From contig OZ007016.1 of the NCBI GenBank assembly GCA_963931445.1, positions 868,001-932,000 of the forward strand: a stretch of DNA of 64,000 nucleotides. Direction: 5' to 3'. Position numbers and translations under genes: made by a program. Shown piece by piece: positions 35,285 to 45,181 of this stretch; position 1 is the first letter of the stretch; each line of letters begins with the position of its first letter. The notes below the pieces were generated by a model. It was not told where the DNA came from. It searched no databases and worked only from the letters and a program-made list of their open reading frames with translations. The DNA is from CALXVA01 sp944393025. GTDB lineage: Bacteria > Bacillota > Clostridia > TANB77 > CAG-508.

Positions 35285-37132
35285 TTATATTTCAATTTTA
35301 GGCTCATATTTTTCAAGCCACATATTTACTTGGCACAAATATGCCATAAGTTGAGGACCAGTCATAAGCTGACCAAACCAAGGTCTAGTGAATGCCTTTC
35401 CATCTGTTTCTAATATTTGCATAATATATTCTCTATTAAGTAAATTATTTATAGGAGCATTTTTGTCCTCCATAATTTTAGATAGCTTTTCTTTTACAGC
35501 TTTTAAATATGTTGGATTCCATGTTTTAGGATATGGACTTTTTTTTCTATCCACTATTTCAGCAGGTAATTTATCTTTCATTATATAACGAAGTAATCCT
35601 TTTTCTCTTCCATTTAATGCTTTTATTTCCCAAGGAATATTCCATACATATTCAGCTAAACGGTAATCACAAAAAGGAACTCTTATCTCAAAGCCATTAT
35701 ACATTCCCATTCTATCAGATCTATCTAAAAGAGTTTGCATAAACCAATTTAATGTAAGATGTGATATTTTTCTTTTTTCAGCAGTTTCTTTTGAATCTAT
35801 ATCTAAAATTTCTACATCATCTAAACTTTCGTTATATCTATAATCAATATATTCTTTTAAATTTATATTTTTAGATATTTTTGGATTTAATAAAGTTTGC
35901 CTTTCATTAATTGCAATAGACCAAGGGAATGTTTTACTATTTAAAGCATCTTCTCTAAAAAACCATGGATAACCACCAAATATTTCATCAGCACATTCTC
36001 CAGTTAATGTAACTGTTGCATCAGGTTTTACATTCTTGCAAAATAACAAAAGTGATGAATCTACATCTGCCATTCCAGGAAAATCTCTTGCTATCATTGC
36101 ATCTTCTAATGCTTTAGCAAGTTCTGGAGTATCTAACATTATGGTATGGTGATTTGTATTTAGTTTTGACTGCATTAAATTTATATAGTAATTATCAGAA
36201 TTTGGCTGGAAATCAGTTTTTTGAAAGTTCTTGTCATTATCTAAATAATCAACAGAATATGTGTTTAAAGTAGGTAAATTATTATTTTTACAATATTCTG
36301 CAGCATATAGAGTAATTATACTAGAATCAAGACCACCAGATAAGAAAGTACATAACGGTACATCAGATACAAGTTGATTTTTTATAGCATCTTCTAATAA
36401 ATATTCTACTTTTTCACATGTTTGATCAAAATTATCAGTATGCGGTTTACTTTTAAGTTTCCAATATCTTTTAATATGAATTCCTGATTCATTATATAAC
36501 ATGTAATTTGCAGGTTTTAATTCATAAATATTTTTAAAAGCAGTTATTCCATTTGTATGAGCAGGTCCTATTCCAAATAGTTCATTAATTCCTTGTTCAT
36601 CTAAAATAGGTTCAACACCAGGGAATTTAAATAAAGCTTTAACTTCAGAGGCAAAAATCAGATTATTATTATAAATTGTATAGTACAAAGGTTTAACACC
36701 AAAATGATCACGAGCTAAAAATACACTTTTATTATTTTCATCCCATATAGCAAAAGCAAAGATTCCATTTAATTTGTTTACAATTTCCTCTTTATAAAAA
36801 ATATAAGATTTTAAAAGTATTTCAGTATCTGAATAGCTTTCTAAAGGAATATTATTTTCTTTTAAAGTTTGTTTAAGTTCTTTTGTATTATATATTTGAC
36901 CATTATATACTATAGTATATATATTATTATTATATCTAAAACTCATAGGTTGTTTTCCACCATCAGGGTCTATTACAATTAATCTACTATGACCTAATAA
37001 TGCATTATTGGATGTAAAATAACCACATTCATCAGGTCCTCTTTTTCTTAAAGAATTGTTCATGGAGATTAAAATATCTTTTTTTGAAGATAAGTTTTCT
37101 TTTAAATTAACAATACCAGCAAAACCACACAT
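35285..37132 (-). CDS. asnB: Asparagine synthase, glutamine-hydrolysing
   Basis: The 615-aa enzyme makes asparagine from aspartate, glutamine and ATP. It begins MCGFAGIVNL with the catalytic Cys2 of the class II glutaminase domain; SLRKRGPDECGYF and YNGQIYN follow. The synthetase domain has the pyrophosphatase motif FLSGGLDSS near residue 257 and TGECADEIFGGYPWF near 365. It is one of only three convincing - strand genes in the window. The close of the reading frame abuts the bidirectional terminator. Confidence 0.97.
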   Translation of the reverse strand: MCGFAGIVNLKENLSSKKDILISMNNSLRKRGPDECGYFTSNNALLGHSRLIVIDPDGGKQPMSFRYNNNIYTIVYNGQIYNTKELKQTLKENNIPLESYSDTEILLKSYIFYKEEIVNKLNGIFAFAIWDENNKSVFLARDHFGVKPLYYTIYNNNLIFASEVKALFKFPGVEPILDEQGINELFGIGPAHTNGITAFKNIYELKPANYMLYNESGIHIKRYWKLKSKPHTDNFDQTCEKVEYLLEDAIKNQLVSDVPLCTFLSGGLDSSIITLYAAEYCKNNNLPTLNTYSVDYLDNDKNFQKTDFQPNSDNYYINLMQSKLNTNHHTIMLDTPELAKALEDAMIARDFPGMADVDSSLLLFCKNVKPDATVTLTGECADEIFGGYPWFFREDALNSKTFPWSIAINERQTLLNPKISKNINLKEYIDYRYNESLDDVEILDIDSKETAEKRKISHLTLNWFMQTLLDRSDRMGMYNGFEIRVPFCDYRLAEYVWNIPWEIKALNGREKGLLRYIMKDKLPAEIVDRKKSPYPKTWNPTYLKAVKEKLSKIMEDKNAPINNLLNREYIMQILETDGKAFTRPWFGQLMTGPQLMAYLCQVNMWLEKYEPKIEI

Positions 37133-37243
37133 ATATTACCAGTTCCTTTATATAAAAATTTAGATTTTTAAAATGGCTTTATCTATAAACCAATAGTATT
37201 TCTTAAATAATATATGAATATTATAATAAAAGTGTAACTAGTA

Positions 37244-37272
37244 TTGACAAACTAAAAAAAAATTAGTATAAT
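37244..37272 (+). promoter_or_regulatory. Consensus promoter of rpmF
   Basis: TTGACA (37244-37249), 17 bases, TATAAT (37267-37272). Confidence 0.88.
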
Positions 37273-37341
37273 TTTATAGTACTAATTAAGAGAAAAGTAT
37301 AAATCATATACAATAGATAATTGTTCAAGGGGGGAATAAAA

Positions 37342-37524
37342 ATGGCACAACCAAAAAGAAGATGGTCAAAAGCAAGAACAGGTTTAAAAAGATCAACATG
37401 GAAATTAGAAAACCAAAATTTAGTAGAATGTTCACATTGTCATGAATTAATAAAACAACATACAGTTTGCCCAACATGTGGCTACTATAATGGAAAAGAA
37501 GTAATTGCTAAAAAAGAAGATTAA
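37342..37524 (+). CDS. rpmF: Ribosomal protein L32
   Basis: The 60-aa protein of the large ribosomal subunit has MAQPKRRWSKARTGLKRS and the zinc-ribbon pairs CSHCHE and CPTCGYY. ATG 37342 follows AAGGGGGGAAT; the upstream in-frame TTG at 37321 is before the SD and not used. It is monocistronic with its own promoter and terminator. The usual yceD/DUF177 neighbour is absent. Confidence 0.97.
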   Translation: MAQPKRRWSKARTGLKRSTWKLENQNLVECSHCHELIKQHTVCPTCGYYNGKEVIAKKED

Positions 37525-37535
37525 TTATTAAAACA

Positions 37536-37573
37536 AGAAAACATATTCTAATATTAGTTAGATATGTTTTTTT
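37536..37573 (+). terminator. Terminator after rpmF
   Basis: AAACATATTCTAA pairs with TTAGATATGTTT (one bulge), then eight T. Confidence 0.8.
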
Positions 37574-37723
37574 TATTGGAAAAATATATATGTTATACTA
37601 AACAGTAACAATTTATTATATTACTTATAACTTTTCCTATAAAAGTAATTGCTATGTATAATTATAAATGTTATAATGTTAAAGAAAAAAATATTTAACC
37701 AATTATATAATATGGAGTGAAAA

Positions 37724-38218
37724 ATGGAGAAAAGAATTGATAAAATTAATTATTATTTAAATATAGCTGAAACAGTAGCGCAAAGAAGTACTTGTTTAAG
37801 GAAAAAGTCTGGTGCTGTTATTGTAAATCATGATGAAATAGTATCAACAGGATATAGTGGAGCACCAAGAGGAAGAGAAAACTGTATAGATTTAGGTTTT
37901 TGTTCTAAAAAAAAGTTTTTTCCTAATATTAGACATGCAGGTTATGATGCATGTAGAAGTGTACATGCAGAAATGAATGCAATAATTAGTAGTGCTAGAA
38001 AAGATATGATTGGTAGTACATTATATTTAGTACAATATAGAACAGAAACAAAACAATATGAAGAAAATCCAGGGTGTTGCCAAATGTGTAGAAAATTGAT
38101 AATTAATTCTGGAATTGATAAAGTTATTGTTAGAATAAATGAAAGTGATTATCAAGTTATAGATGTAAAAGACTGGATTGAAAATGATGATTTATTAAAT
38201 GGAAAAATAACATATTAA
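37724..38218 (+). CDS. dCMP deaminase family protein (ComEB-like)
   Basis: The 164-aa zinc deaminase has the motifs SVHAEMNAI (His and Glu, about residues 85-92) and NPGCCQMCRKLI (two Cys ligands). N-terminal text YLNIAETVAQRSTCLRKKSGAVIV is typical. It converts dCMP to dUMP, supplying thymidylate synthesis. It could also act on cytidine. An extended -10 motif lies at about 37590. Confidence 0.9.
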   Translation: MEKRIDKINYYLNIAETVAQRSTCLRKKSGAVIVNHDEIVSTGYSGAPRGRENCIDLGFCSKKKFFPNIRHAGYDACRSVHAEMNAIISSARKDMIGSTLYLVQYRTETKQYEENPGCCQMCRKLIINSGIDKVIVRINESDYQVIDVKDWIENDDLLNGKITY

Positions 38219-38238
38219 ATTAGAAAAGGGGAAATCAA

Positions 38239-39960
38239 ATGAAAAATATAATAGAAAAAATAAAAACAAAAAGGTATATACATTACATAATTATATTTAT
38301 AATTGGTGCATTAGTATGTATACCTTTTTTATGGGTACAAATATATAATAGTGATGATGGAGCATATCATTTTTTAAGGTTAGTTGGACTAAATTATGCC
38401 ATGGATTACAGCAGTTTTCCATTTTTAGTTTTTCCATTTTTTTGTAATAACTGGGGATATAGTATGACAGTTTTTTATCCTCAATTTGTTACATACATAC
38501 CATATTTATTTGGAATAATATCTGGAAGTTTTATGAATGGTTTAAAATTCTATGCAATGTTTGCAACAATACTTTCAGGAATTTTCATGTATAATTTTGT
38601 AAATGAAGTTACTAAAAAGAAAAGCATTGCTATTATTTCTGCAATATTATATTTAACATTTCCATATAGATTTGAATGCTTATTTAATAGATATGCAATA
38701 GGTGAATTTTCAGCATTTATATTTATTCCAATTGTATTTCAAGGGTTATACAATTTGATAAATGGAGACAAGAAAAAACATTTTTATATAGCAATAGGTG
38801 CAACAGGTTTAATATTAACACATTCAATATCTACTGTATACACAGCTTTATTTTGTATAATATATATATTATTTAACTTAAAATTATTTTTTAAAAAAGA
38901 TATTATAAAAAAATGTTTAATAAATGTTATATTCATACTATTGATGTCTTCAATGTTTATAATACCATTATTAGAATTTAGAAATAGTGCAGATTATACA
39001 ATATTAGAACCTATATTAATGAGATCAAATGCAAAAAATGTAGCAACAAAAACAATAGAACCTTGGCAATTTTTAAAAAATAAAAATGAAGAAAATGGAG
39101 TGTCTTTTATAGTAGGAATTCCTTTTATTACTATGTTTTTTATAGGAATATTAGCATATAAAAAAATAGATAAAAACTATAAAGACTTTTATATAACAAG
39201 TATTACATTTGGAATAATTTCACTTATTATGTGTACATATCTTTTTCCATGGAGAATTATGCCAGATTTCTTATGTATATTACAATATCCATGGCGATTA
39301 TTAGGATTTGCATATTTTTTCTTAGTACCAGTTTGTGCAATAAATGTATATTTTTTAATAAAATTAATAAAGAAACAGTGGGTTAAAAATATTATATATA
39401 CACTATTTATAATAATACTAGGAATATTTACATTTATTGAATTAAGTCAATATCCAACAGAAGATACTTCAAAGGATGAAAAATATGAAAAATTAGTATA
39501 TGAACAACAACAAATTCATTATTTTACAATAATTAGAGATAATATGCCAGTAAAAGCAGTATTAGAACAAAATAAATCTTTAAAAACTAGAGATGATTCA
39601 ACATATATTATTTCAGGAAATGTAAATATTGTAAAAGAAAAGAAAGAGGCTTTACATTTAGAATTAGAAATAAAAAATGGAACAAAGGATACAGAACTCG
39701 AATTACCATATTTATTTTATCCAGGTTATACAGTAAAATTAGAATATAATAATAATGTGACAAAACTTTCTACTTTAGAATCTGAAAGAGGTTTTATAAA
39801 AATTACTTTACCAGAAGATATTGAGACTGGGAAAATTACAGTAGACTATACTGCTACATTATTAGAAAAAGCAGCATATATAATATCTTTAATATCCTTA
39901 ATAATATTTATAATATATGTTATATATTATGTTGTATGTGTTATATATTATATAGTTTAA
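38239..39960 (+). CDS. GT-C-like polytopic membrane protein (PTPS-related domain), copy 1
   Basis: The 573-aa protein has about 11 membrane helices. The first extracytoplasmic loop has NSDDGAYHFLRL, whose acidic pair is like the catalytic motif of GT-C glycosyltransferases. LTFPYRFECLFNRYAIGE and LILTHSISTVY follow. A beta-rich soluble segment precedes the last helix. This matches the 6-pyruvoyl-tetrahydropterin synthase-related membrane family; despite that name it has no PTPS activity known. A lipid-linked sugar transferase role is an inference. Confidence 0.8.
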   Translation: MKNIIEKIKTKRYIHYIIIFIIGALVCIPFLWVQIYNSDDGAYHFLRLVGLNYAMDYSSFPFLVFPFFCNNWGYSMTVFYPQFVTYIPYLFGIISGSFMNGLKFYAMFATILSGIFMYNFVNEVTKKKSIAIISAILYLTFPYRFECLFNRYAIGEFSAFIFIPIVFQGLYNLINGDKKKHFYIAIGATGLILTHSISTVYTALFCIIYILFNLKLFFKKDIIKKCLINVIFILLMSSMFIIPLLEFRNSADYTILEPILMRSNAKNVATKTIEPWQFLKNKNEENGVSFIVGIPFITMFFIGILAYKKIDKNYKDFYITSITFGIISLIMCTYLFPWRIMPDFLCILQYPWRLLGFAYFFLVPVCAINVYFLIKLIKKQWVKNIIYTLFIIILGIFTFIELSQYPTEDTSKDEKYEKLVYEQQQIHYFTIIRDNMPVKAVLEQNKSLKTRDDSTYIISGNVNIVKEKKEALHLELEIKNGTKDTELELPYLFYPGYTVKLEYNNNVTKLSTLESERGFIKITLPEDIETGKITVDYTATLLEKAAYIISLISLIIFIIYVIYYVVCVIYYIV

Positions 39961-39996
39961 TATAACAGCAAATGAAGAAAGTGTGAAAGAAATAAG

Positions 39997-41679
39997 ATGA
40001 AAAATAAAATAAAAGATTATTTAATTATATTATTTTTTGCAATTATTATATCAATACCAATGTTAAATAAGAATTTTAATATATATGTAGATGATGGTGT
40101 ACAACATATAGCAAGATTAATGGGAACAGCTCAAAGTATTGAAGAAGGTCAAACAATACCAGTAATAATGTCAAATTTTTGTAATGAATTTGGCTATTCA
40201 TGGAACATTTTTTATAGTCCAATTACTGCATATATTCCATTAATATTTAGTATATTTACAAATTCATTTGAGCTAATACTAAAATTATTTATTATGCTTG
40301 TAAGCTTTTTGTCTGGAGTTTCTATATATGAATTTGTAAAAAAAATAAGCAATAATAGGTATGCTGGATTATTGTCATCTGCAATATATATATTTGCACC
40401 ATATAGGCTAACTGATATGTATATAAGAATAGCTATATCGGAACTTACATCATTCATATTTATTCCAATTGTATTTCAAGGAATGTATAATATTTTAAAT
40501 AGTGAAGAAAAAAATTTTAAAAAAAGCTTAATTTTAACACTAGGTGCAACAGGTTTGATACTTACTCATATAGTCATAGCTATGTACACAGCAATATTTT
40601 GTACTATATACTTAATTTTAAATATAAAAAAATTAAAAGATAGAAAAATACTAAAATTGCTAATTATAAATATTTTATTGATAGTTGTACTTACAAGTTT
40701 TTATACATTTCCTTTATTAGAACATAAATTTAATACTAATTATGAAGTTTTTGAAAATGGAAGAATGGAAAGAACAGAAGTACTAATTTATTATAAAGTA
40801 AACTTTTTAGAATTAATATATTCTGGTAAAAACACTATGAACTTTGAAATAGGACTTATTAGTATAATTGGATTAGTATTAACAATATTAGCATATAAAA
40901 AAGTAGAAAATAATACAAAAAAAATCTATTGGTTTTCTATAATTATTGGAGTTTTATGTGTAATAATGTCATTAAACTTTTTTTCATTTGAAAAATTACC
41001 AGCAATATTAAAAATGATACAATTTACATTTAGATTATTAGAATTTTCAAGTTTCTTTTTTGCAGTAATTGCTGGAATAAATTATTGTTTAGTTATAAAA
41101 AACTTCAATATAAAAGATGTGATTGTATTAGGAACTATTTCCTTTTTGCTAATAGTACCAAACTATACTAAATTAGATTTTGAAAAACAATGGTCAGAAG
41201 AAAAACTATGGCCTTCAGTTGCAGTAACAGAGAAAACAGGAAGAGTGCATGCTGGCTGTGCAAGTTTTGAATATTTACCAAGTAAAGCATTCGAAAATTT
41301 AGAATACATAAAAAATAGGAAAAATAATGTGTATATAATTAATGGAAGTGCAATAATTGAAAATGAGCAAAAACAAGGAACAAATATGACTTTTGATGTA
41401 TCTAATGTAGAAGAAAATACAGTTATTGAACTACCATATATATATTATTTAGGTTATAATATACAAATAACAAATAACAATGGAGAAATTTTAAAAGAAA
41501 ATGTATTTGAATCTGATAATGGTTTTGTAGCTTTTAATTTACCAAGAGATTCAAGTAATGTAATTGTCAGATATACTGGAACATTGATTATGAAAATAAC
41601 ATACATTGTTTCTTTTATAACATTTATTGGATTAATAATAAACTTGCTATTTTTAAGTAAGTATAGTAAAATTGAATAA
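39997..41679 (+). CDS. GT-C-like polytopic membrane protein (PTPS-related domain), copy 2
   Basis: The 560-aa paralogue of the preceding gene shares YVDDGVQHIARLMGT (acidic pair in the first loop), APYRLTDMYIRIAISELTSF and LGATGLILTHIVIAMYT. The two copies are 36 bases apart and clearly arose by duplication. SD GTGAAAGAAATAAG is weak. Confidence 0.8.
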   Translation: MKNKIKDYLIILFFAIIISIPMLNKNFNIYVDDGVQHIARLMGTAQSIEEGQTIPVIMSNFCNEFGYSWNIFYSPITAYIPLIFSIFTNSFELILKLFIMLVSFLSGVSIYEFVKKISNNRYAGLLSSAIYIFAPYRLTDMYIRIAISELTSFIFIPIVFQGMYNILNSEEKNFKKSLILTLGATGLILTHIVIAMYTAIFCTIYLILNIKKLKDRKILKLLIINILLIVVLTSFYTFPLLEHKFNTNYEVFENGRMERTEVLIYYKVNFLELIYSGKNTMNFEIGLISIIGLVLTILAYKKVENNTKKIYWFSIIIGVLCVIMSLNFFSFEKLPAILKMIQFTFRLLEFSSFFFAVIAGINYCLVIKNFNIKDVIVLGTISFLLIVPNYTKLDFEKQWSEEKLWPSVAVTEKTGRVHAGCASFEYLPSKAFENLEYIKNRKNNVYIINGSAIIENEQKQGTNMTFDVSNVEENTVIELPYIYYLGYNIQITNNNGEILKENVFESDNGFVAFNLPRDSSNVIVRYTGTLIMKITYIVSFITFIGLIINLLFLSKYSKIE

Positions 41680-41705
41680 TGAAATAAGATGGGAGATGAT
41701 AAACT

Positions 41706-43040
41706 TTGAGTAAACCAATTGTAGCAATAGTAGGAAGACCAAATGTAGGAAAATCAACATTTTTTAATTATATAGCAGGTAAAAGAATTTCAATTGTAGA
41801 AGATGTGCCAGGGGTTACTCGTGACAGGGTTTATGCAGAGGCAAATTGGAGAGGAAGAAGTTTTACTTTAATTGATACAGGAGGAATAGAGCCAGAATCA
41901 GAAGATATAATACTTTCTCAAATGCGTGAACAAGCAAATCTTGCTATAGCAATGGCAGATGTTATTGTTTTTGTTACTGATATTAAACAAGGAGTTACAC
42001 CATCAGATAGTGATATAGCACTAATGCTAAAAAAATCTAAAAAGCCAATTATACTAGTATGTAATAAAGCAGATAATTATGGTAAAGTTTCAGATGACAT
42101 TTATGAATTTTATAATTTAGGATTAGGAGAACCTTACAGAGTTTCAGCAGTAAATGCAATAGGAATTGGAGATGTTTTAGATGCAATATATGAAAAATTT
42201 CCTGAAAGTAATGAAAATGAGAATGAGAGTGAAATAATAAAAGTAGCAATAATTGGAAAACCTAATGTAGGAAAATCATCACTGGTAAATAAAATACTTG
42301 GAGAAAACAGAGTAATTGTAAGTGATATTGCTGGAACTACAAGAGATGCAATAGATTCAGAATTTGAAAATGAATTTGGAAAATATATATTTATAGATAC
42401 AGCCGGAATTAGGAAAAAAAGTAAAGTATCGGAAAATTTAGAAAAATACAGTATAGCTAGAACATTACTTGCAATAGAAAGAGCAGATGTATGTATACTT
42501 ATGATTGATGCAAACGAGGGAGTTACAGAGCAAGATACAAAAATTGCGGGTGAAGCTCATGAAGAAGGAAAGGGAATAATAATTGTTGTTAATAAATGGG
42601 ATGAATATGAAAAAGAAAATGGAACATTAGAACAATATAAAAAAGATGTATACAATAAATTGTCATATTTATCTTATGCACCAATATTATTTATATCTGC
42701 TAAAACTGGACAAAGGGTAAATAAAATATTTGAATTAATTAATAGTGTTGCAAGTCAAAATTCTTTAAGGGTTTCAACATCAGTGTTAAATCAAGTATTA
42801 AATGAAGCAATAGCAATAGTACAACCTCCAACAGATAAAGGAAAAAGACTTCGTATTTTTTATATGACACAAGCAAGTACAAAACCACCAACTTTTGTAG
42901 TATTTGTAAATGATAAAAAATTATTTCATTTTTCATATGAGAGATATTTAATAAACCAAATAAGAAAAGAATTTGGATTAATCGGAACACCAGTTAGAAT
43001 GATTGTAAGAGAAAAAGGAAATATTGAAGGAAAAGAATAA
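41706..43040 (+). CDS. der: Ribosome-assembly GTPase Der (EngA)
   Basis: The 444-aa protein has two tandem GTPase domains. The first has GRPNVGKST, DTGG and NKAD; the second, from about residue 180, has GKPNVGKSS, DTAGIRKKSK and NKWD. A C-terminal KH-like domain (RLRIFYMTQASTKPPTFVVF) follows. It is required for 50S subunit maturation. Start TTG 41706 lies after GGGAGATGAT; no ATG fits. Confidence 0.98.
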   Translation: MSKPIVAIVGRPNVGKSTFFNYIAGKRISIVEDVPGVTRDRVYAEANWRGRSFTLIDTGGIEPESEDIILSQMREQANLAIAMADVIVFVTDIKQGVTPSDSDIALMLKKSKKPIILVCNKADNYGKVSDDIYEFYNLGLGEPYRVSAVNAIGIGDVLDAIYEKFPESNENENESEIIKVAIIGKPNVGKSSLVNKILGENRVIVSDIAGTTRDAIDSEFENEFGKYIFIDTAGIRKKSKVSENLEKYSIARTLLAIERADVCILMIDANEGVTEQDTKIAGEAHEEGKGIIIVVNKWDEYEKENGTLEQYKKDVYNKLSYLSYAPILFISAKTGQRVNKIFELINSVASQNSLRVSTSVLNQVLNEAIAIVQPPTDKGKRLRIFYMTQASTKPPTFVVFVNDKKLFHFSYERYLINQIRKEFGLIGTPVRMIVREKGNIEGKE

Positions 43041-43080
43041 TATACAATTTTAGATTTTAATAATAGAAAGGAAGAAAAAT

Positions 43081-43710
43081 ATGGTAGAGAATGTAATTAT
43101 GGCAATAGTAGCATACTTAATAGGTAGTATTAATTTTTCAGTAATACTTAGTAAAAAAATGGCAGGATTTGATGTAAGAGAAAAGGGAAGCGGAAATGCA
43201 GGAACAACAAATATGTTAAGATCTGTTGGAAAAAAAGCTGCTGCGATAACTTTAATATGTGATATATTAAAAGGAGTTGTAGCTATATTAATTGCTATGC
43301 TTGCAGGTAAGGTTTTAGCTAATTCTAACAGTTCCTTACTTGTACAAATAGCTGGAATTTCAGTAATATTAGGACATACATTTCCAATATTTTTTAAATT
43401 TAAAGGAGGAAAAGGTGTTGCTACATCACTTGGAGTACTAATAATGTCAAATTGGCAAATAGGATTAATTTGTTTAGTATTTGCACTTATATTAATAATA
43501 CTTACAAAAATGGTTTCAGTAGGGTCAATTGCAGCTGCAATATTGTATCCTGTTCTTACATTATTTATACCACAAAATTATATTGTTCCAGGGAATTATA
43601 TAATTTATAGTGTAATATTAGCAGTTCTTATTGTATTTAATCATAGAGAAAATGTAAAAAGATTATTATCTGGAACAGAAAATAAGATTAGTTTTAAAAA
43701 TACAAAGTAA
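43081..43710 (+). CDS. plsY: Glycerol-3-phosphate acyltransferase PlsY
   Basis: The 209-aa membrane enzyme acylates glycerol-3-phosphate from acyl-phosphate. Motifs are GSGNAGTTNMLR (residues about 38-49), HTFPIFFKFKGGKGVATS and FNHRENVKRL. It precedes gpsA, which supplies its substrate, and follows der, a common Firmicutes order. Confidence 0.97.
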   Translation: MVENVIMAIVAYLIGSINFSVILSKKMAGFDVREKGSGNAGTTNMLRSVGKKAAAITLICDILKGVVAILIAMLAGKVLANSNSSLLVQIAGISVILGHTFPIFFKFKGGKGVATSLGVLIMSNWQIGLICLVFALILIILTKMVSVGSIAAAILYPVLTLFIPQNYIVPGNYIIYSVILAVLIVFNHRENVKRLLSGTENKISFKNTK

Positions 43711-43770
43711 AAATAAATAATTTATTTTTTATTGTAAAATTAGTACTTTTAGGAAGGAATGAGAGTAAAA

Positions 43771-44754
43771 ATGAAAAAAATATGTATTATAGGTAGTGGA
43801 AGTTGGGGAGCAGCTTTATCAATACATGCAGCAAAAATGGGACATGAAGTTAAATTATGGTCATTTGCCGAAGAAGAGGCAGAATTAATTAATAAAGAGC
43901 ATAAATGCAAATTTTTACCAATGGCAATAATGCCAGAAAATATTGTATGTACAACTAATATAGAAGAAGCAATTAAAGGAAGTGACATGATATTACATGT
44001 TACACCATCTAAATTTACAAGAGATATAGTAAAGAAATATAAAAATTATGTTGAAAATCAACCAATAATTTTATGTTCAAAAGGTTTTGAATCATCTACA
44101 TTAAATACTTTAGAAGAAGTTGTAAAAGAAGAAATTCCAAATGTAAAAATAGGTGTATTTACAGGGCCTAGTCATGCAGAAGAAGTTTCATTAGGAATTC
44201 CTACAGCTATTGTAATTGCTTCTCAAAGTTTGGATGTGCAATATTTAGTGCAAGATACATTTATGAATGAAAATATGAGAATATATACAAGTTCAGATGT
44301 AAAAGGAGCAGAATTAGGTGGAGCACTTAAAAACATAATTGCATTTTGTGCAGGGATTGTTGCAGAATTAAATATGGGAGATAATACATTTGCAGCCTTA
44401 ATAACTAGAGGATTAACAGAAATTTCTCGTTTAGGTGTTGCTATGGGAGGAAATCATAATACATTTTATGGTTTATCTGGTTTAGGAGATTTAATTGTTA
44501 CTTGTCTTAGTGAACATAGCAGAAATAGAAGAGCTGGTAGATGTATAGGAAGAGGACTTACTATTGAGGAAACTAAACAAGAAGTGGGAATGACAATAGA
44601 AAGCATAGACAATATAGAAGTTGCATACAAATTAGCCAAAAAATATAATATTGACATGCCTATAGTTAATACTGTTTATGATGTATTATTTAATGGTCTA
44701 AAACCAAAAGAAGCCGTAACAAAACTTATGACTAGAGATAAAAAATGTGAATAG
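43771..44754 (+). CDS. gpsA: Glycerol-3-phosphate dehydrogenase [NAD(P)+]
   Basis: The 327-aa enzyme reduces dihydroxyacetone phosphate for phospholipid synthesis. Rossmann motif IGSGSWGAALSIHA, then SKGFE, FTGPSHAEEV, LGGALKNIIAFCAGIV and GLSGLGDLIVTC with NRRAGR are typical. ATG 43771 is preferred; ATG 43759 is immediately next to the SD GGAAGGA. Confidence 0.97.
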   Translation: MKKICIIGSGSWGAALSIHAAKMGHEVKLWSFAEEEAELINKEHKCKFLPMAIMPENIVCTTNIEEAIKGSDMILHVTPSKFTRDIVKKYKNYVENQPIILCSKGFESSTLNTLEEVVKEEIPNVKIGVFTGPSHAEEVSLGIPTAIVIASQSLDVQYLVQDTFMNENMRIYTSSDVKGAELGGALKNIIAFCAGIVAELNMGDNTFAALITRGLTEISRLGVAMGGNHNTFYGLSGLGDLIVTCLSEHSRNRRAGRCIGRGLTIEETKQEVGMTIESIDNIEVAYKLAKKYNIDMPIVNTVYDVLFNGLKPKEAVTKLMTRDKKCE

Positions 44755-44761
44755 ATACCTT

Positions 44762-45046
44762 TTAATATGGATATCTTTCATAAATATATTTAATAATATT
44801 ATTTGCATTATTATCATTAATATTTATAAATAAACCAGGATCTAAACTAATCCACATATTAATTAAATATTTATCATTATTATCAATAAAAGTACCAATT
44901 ATTTCTGTTAGTTCAACAGGATTTTGGTATTTTTTTTCCCATTCTAATAAATTAATATATTCATCTGTTTTAATTTTAAAAAAACTGTTAAGAAATTTAT
45001 TAATTTCATTTCTTTTTGAACTATATAATCTTACAAAAACTTCCAT
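44762..45046 (-). CDS. Hypothetical 94-aa protein
   Basis: The frame is convergent with gpsA, eight bases from its stop. AAGG lies 11-14 bases before ATG. It is an acidic, aromatic-rich soluble protein (NLLEWEKKYQNPVELTEIIG, NMWISLDPGLFININD). No Cys, signal or recognised motif. Confidence 0.65.
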   Translation of the reverse strand: MEVFVRLYSSKRNEINKFLNSFFKIKTDEYINLLEWEKKYQNPVELTEIIGTFIDNNDKYLINMWISLDPGLFININDNNANNIIKYIYERYPY

Positions 45047-45181
45047 AATTATTTTAACCTTACTAATAAAATAATATATAAATATATTATTAGTATATAT
45101 AAATAAATTATAAAAATACTTGAGAATAAAAGGAAATATTTTGGCAATAATATATTAAATAAAAATATAAAGAGGTTTTGA

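Noticed and set aside
37321..37341. Upstream TTG start for rpmF
   Set aside because: It precedes the SD GGGGGG and L32 proteins begin MAxPKR, matching ATG 37342.
44761..45181. Attachment site or terminator between gpsA and the 285-aa gene
   Set aside because: AT-rich with only weak pairings; nothing beyond the small minus-strand ORF could be supported.
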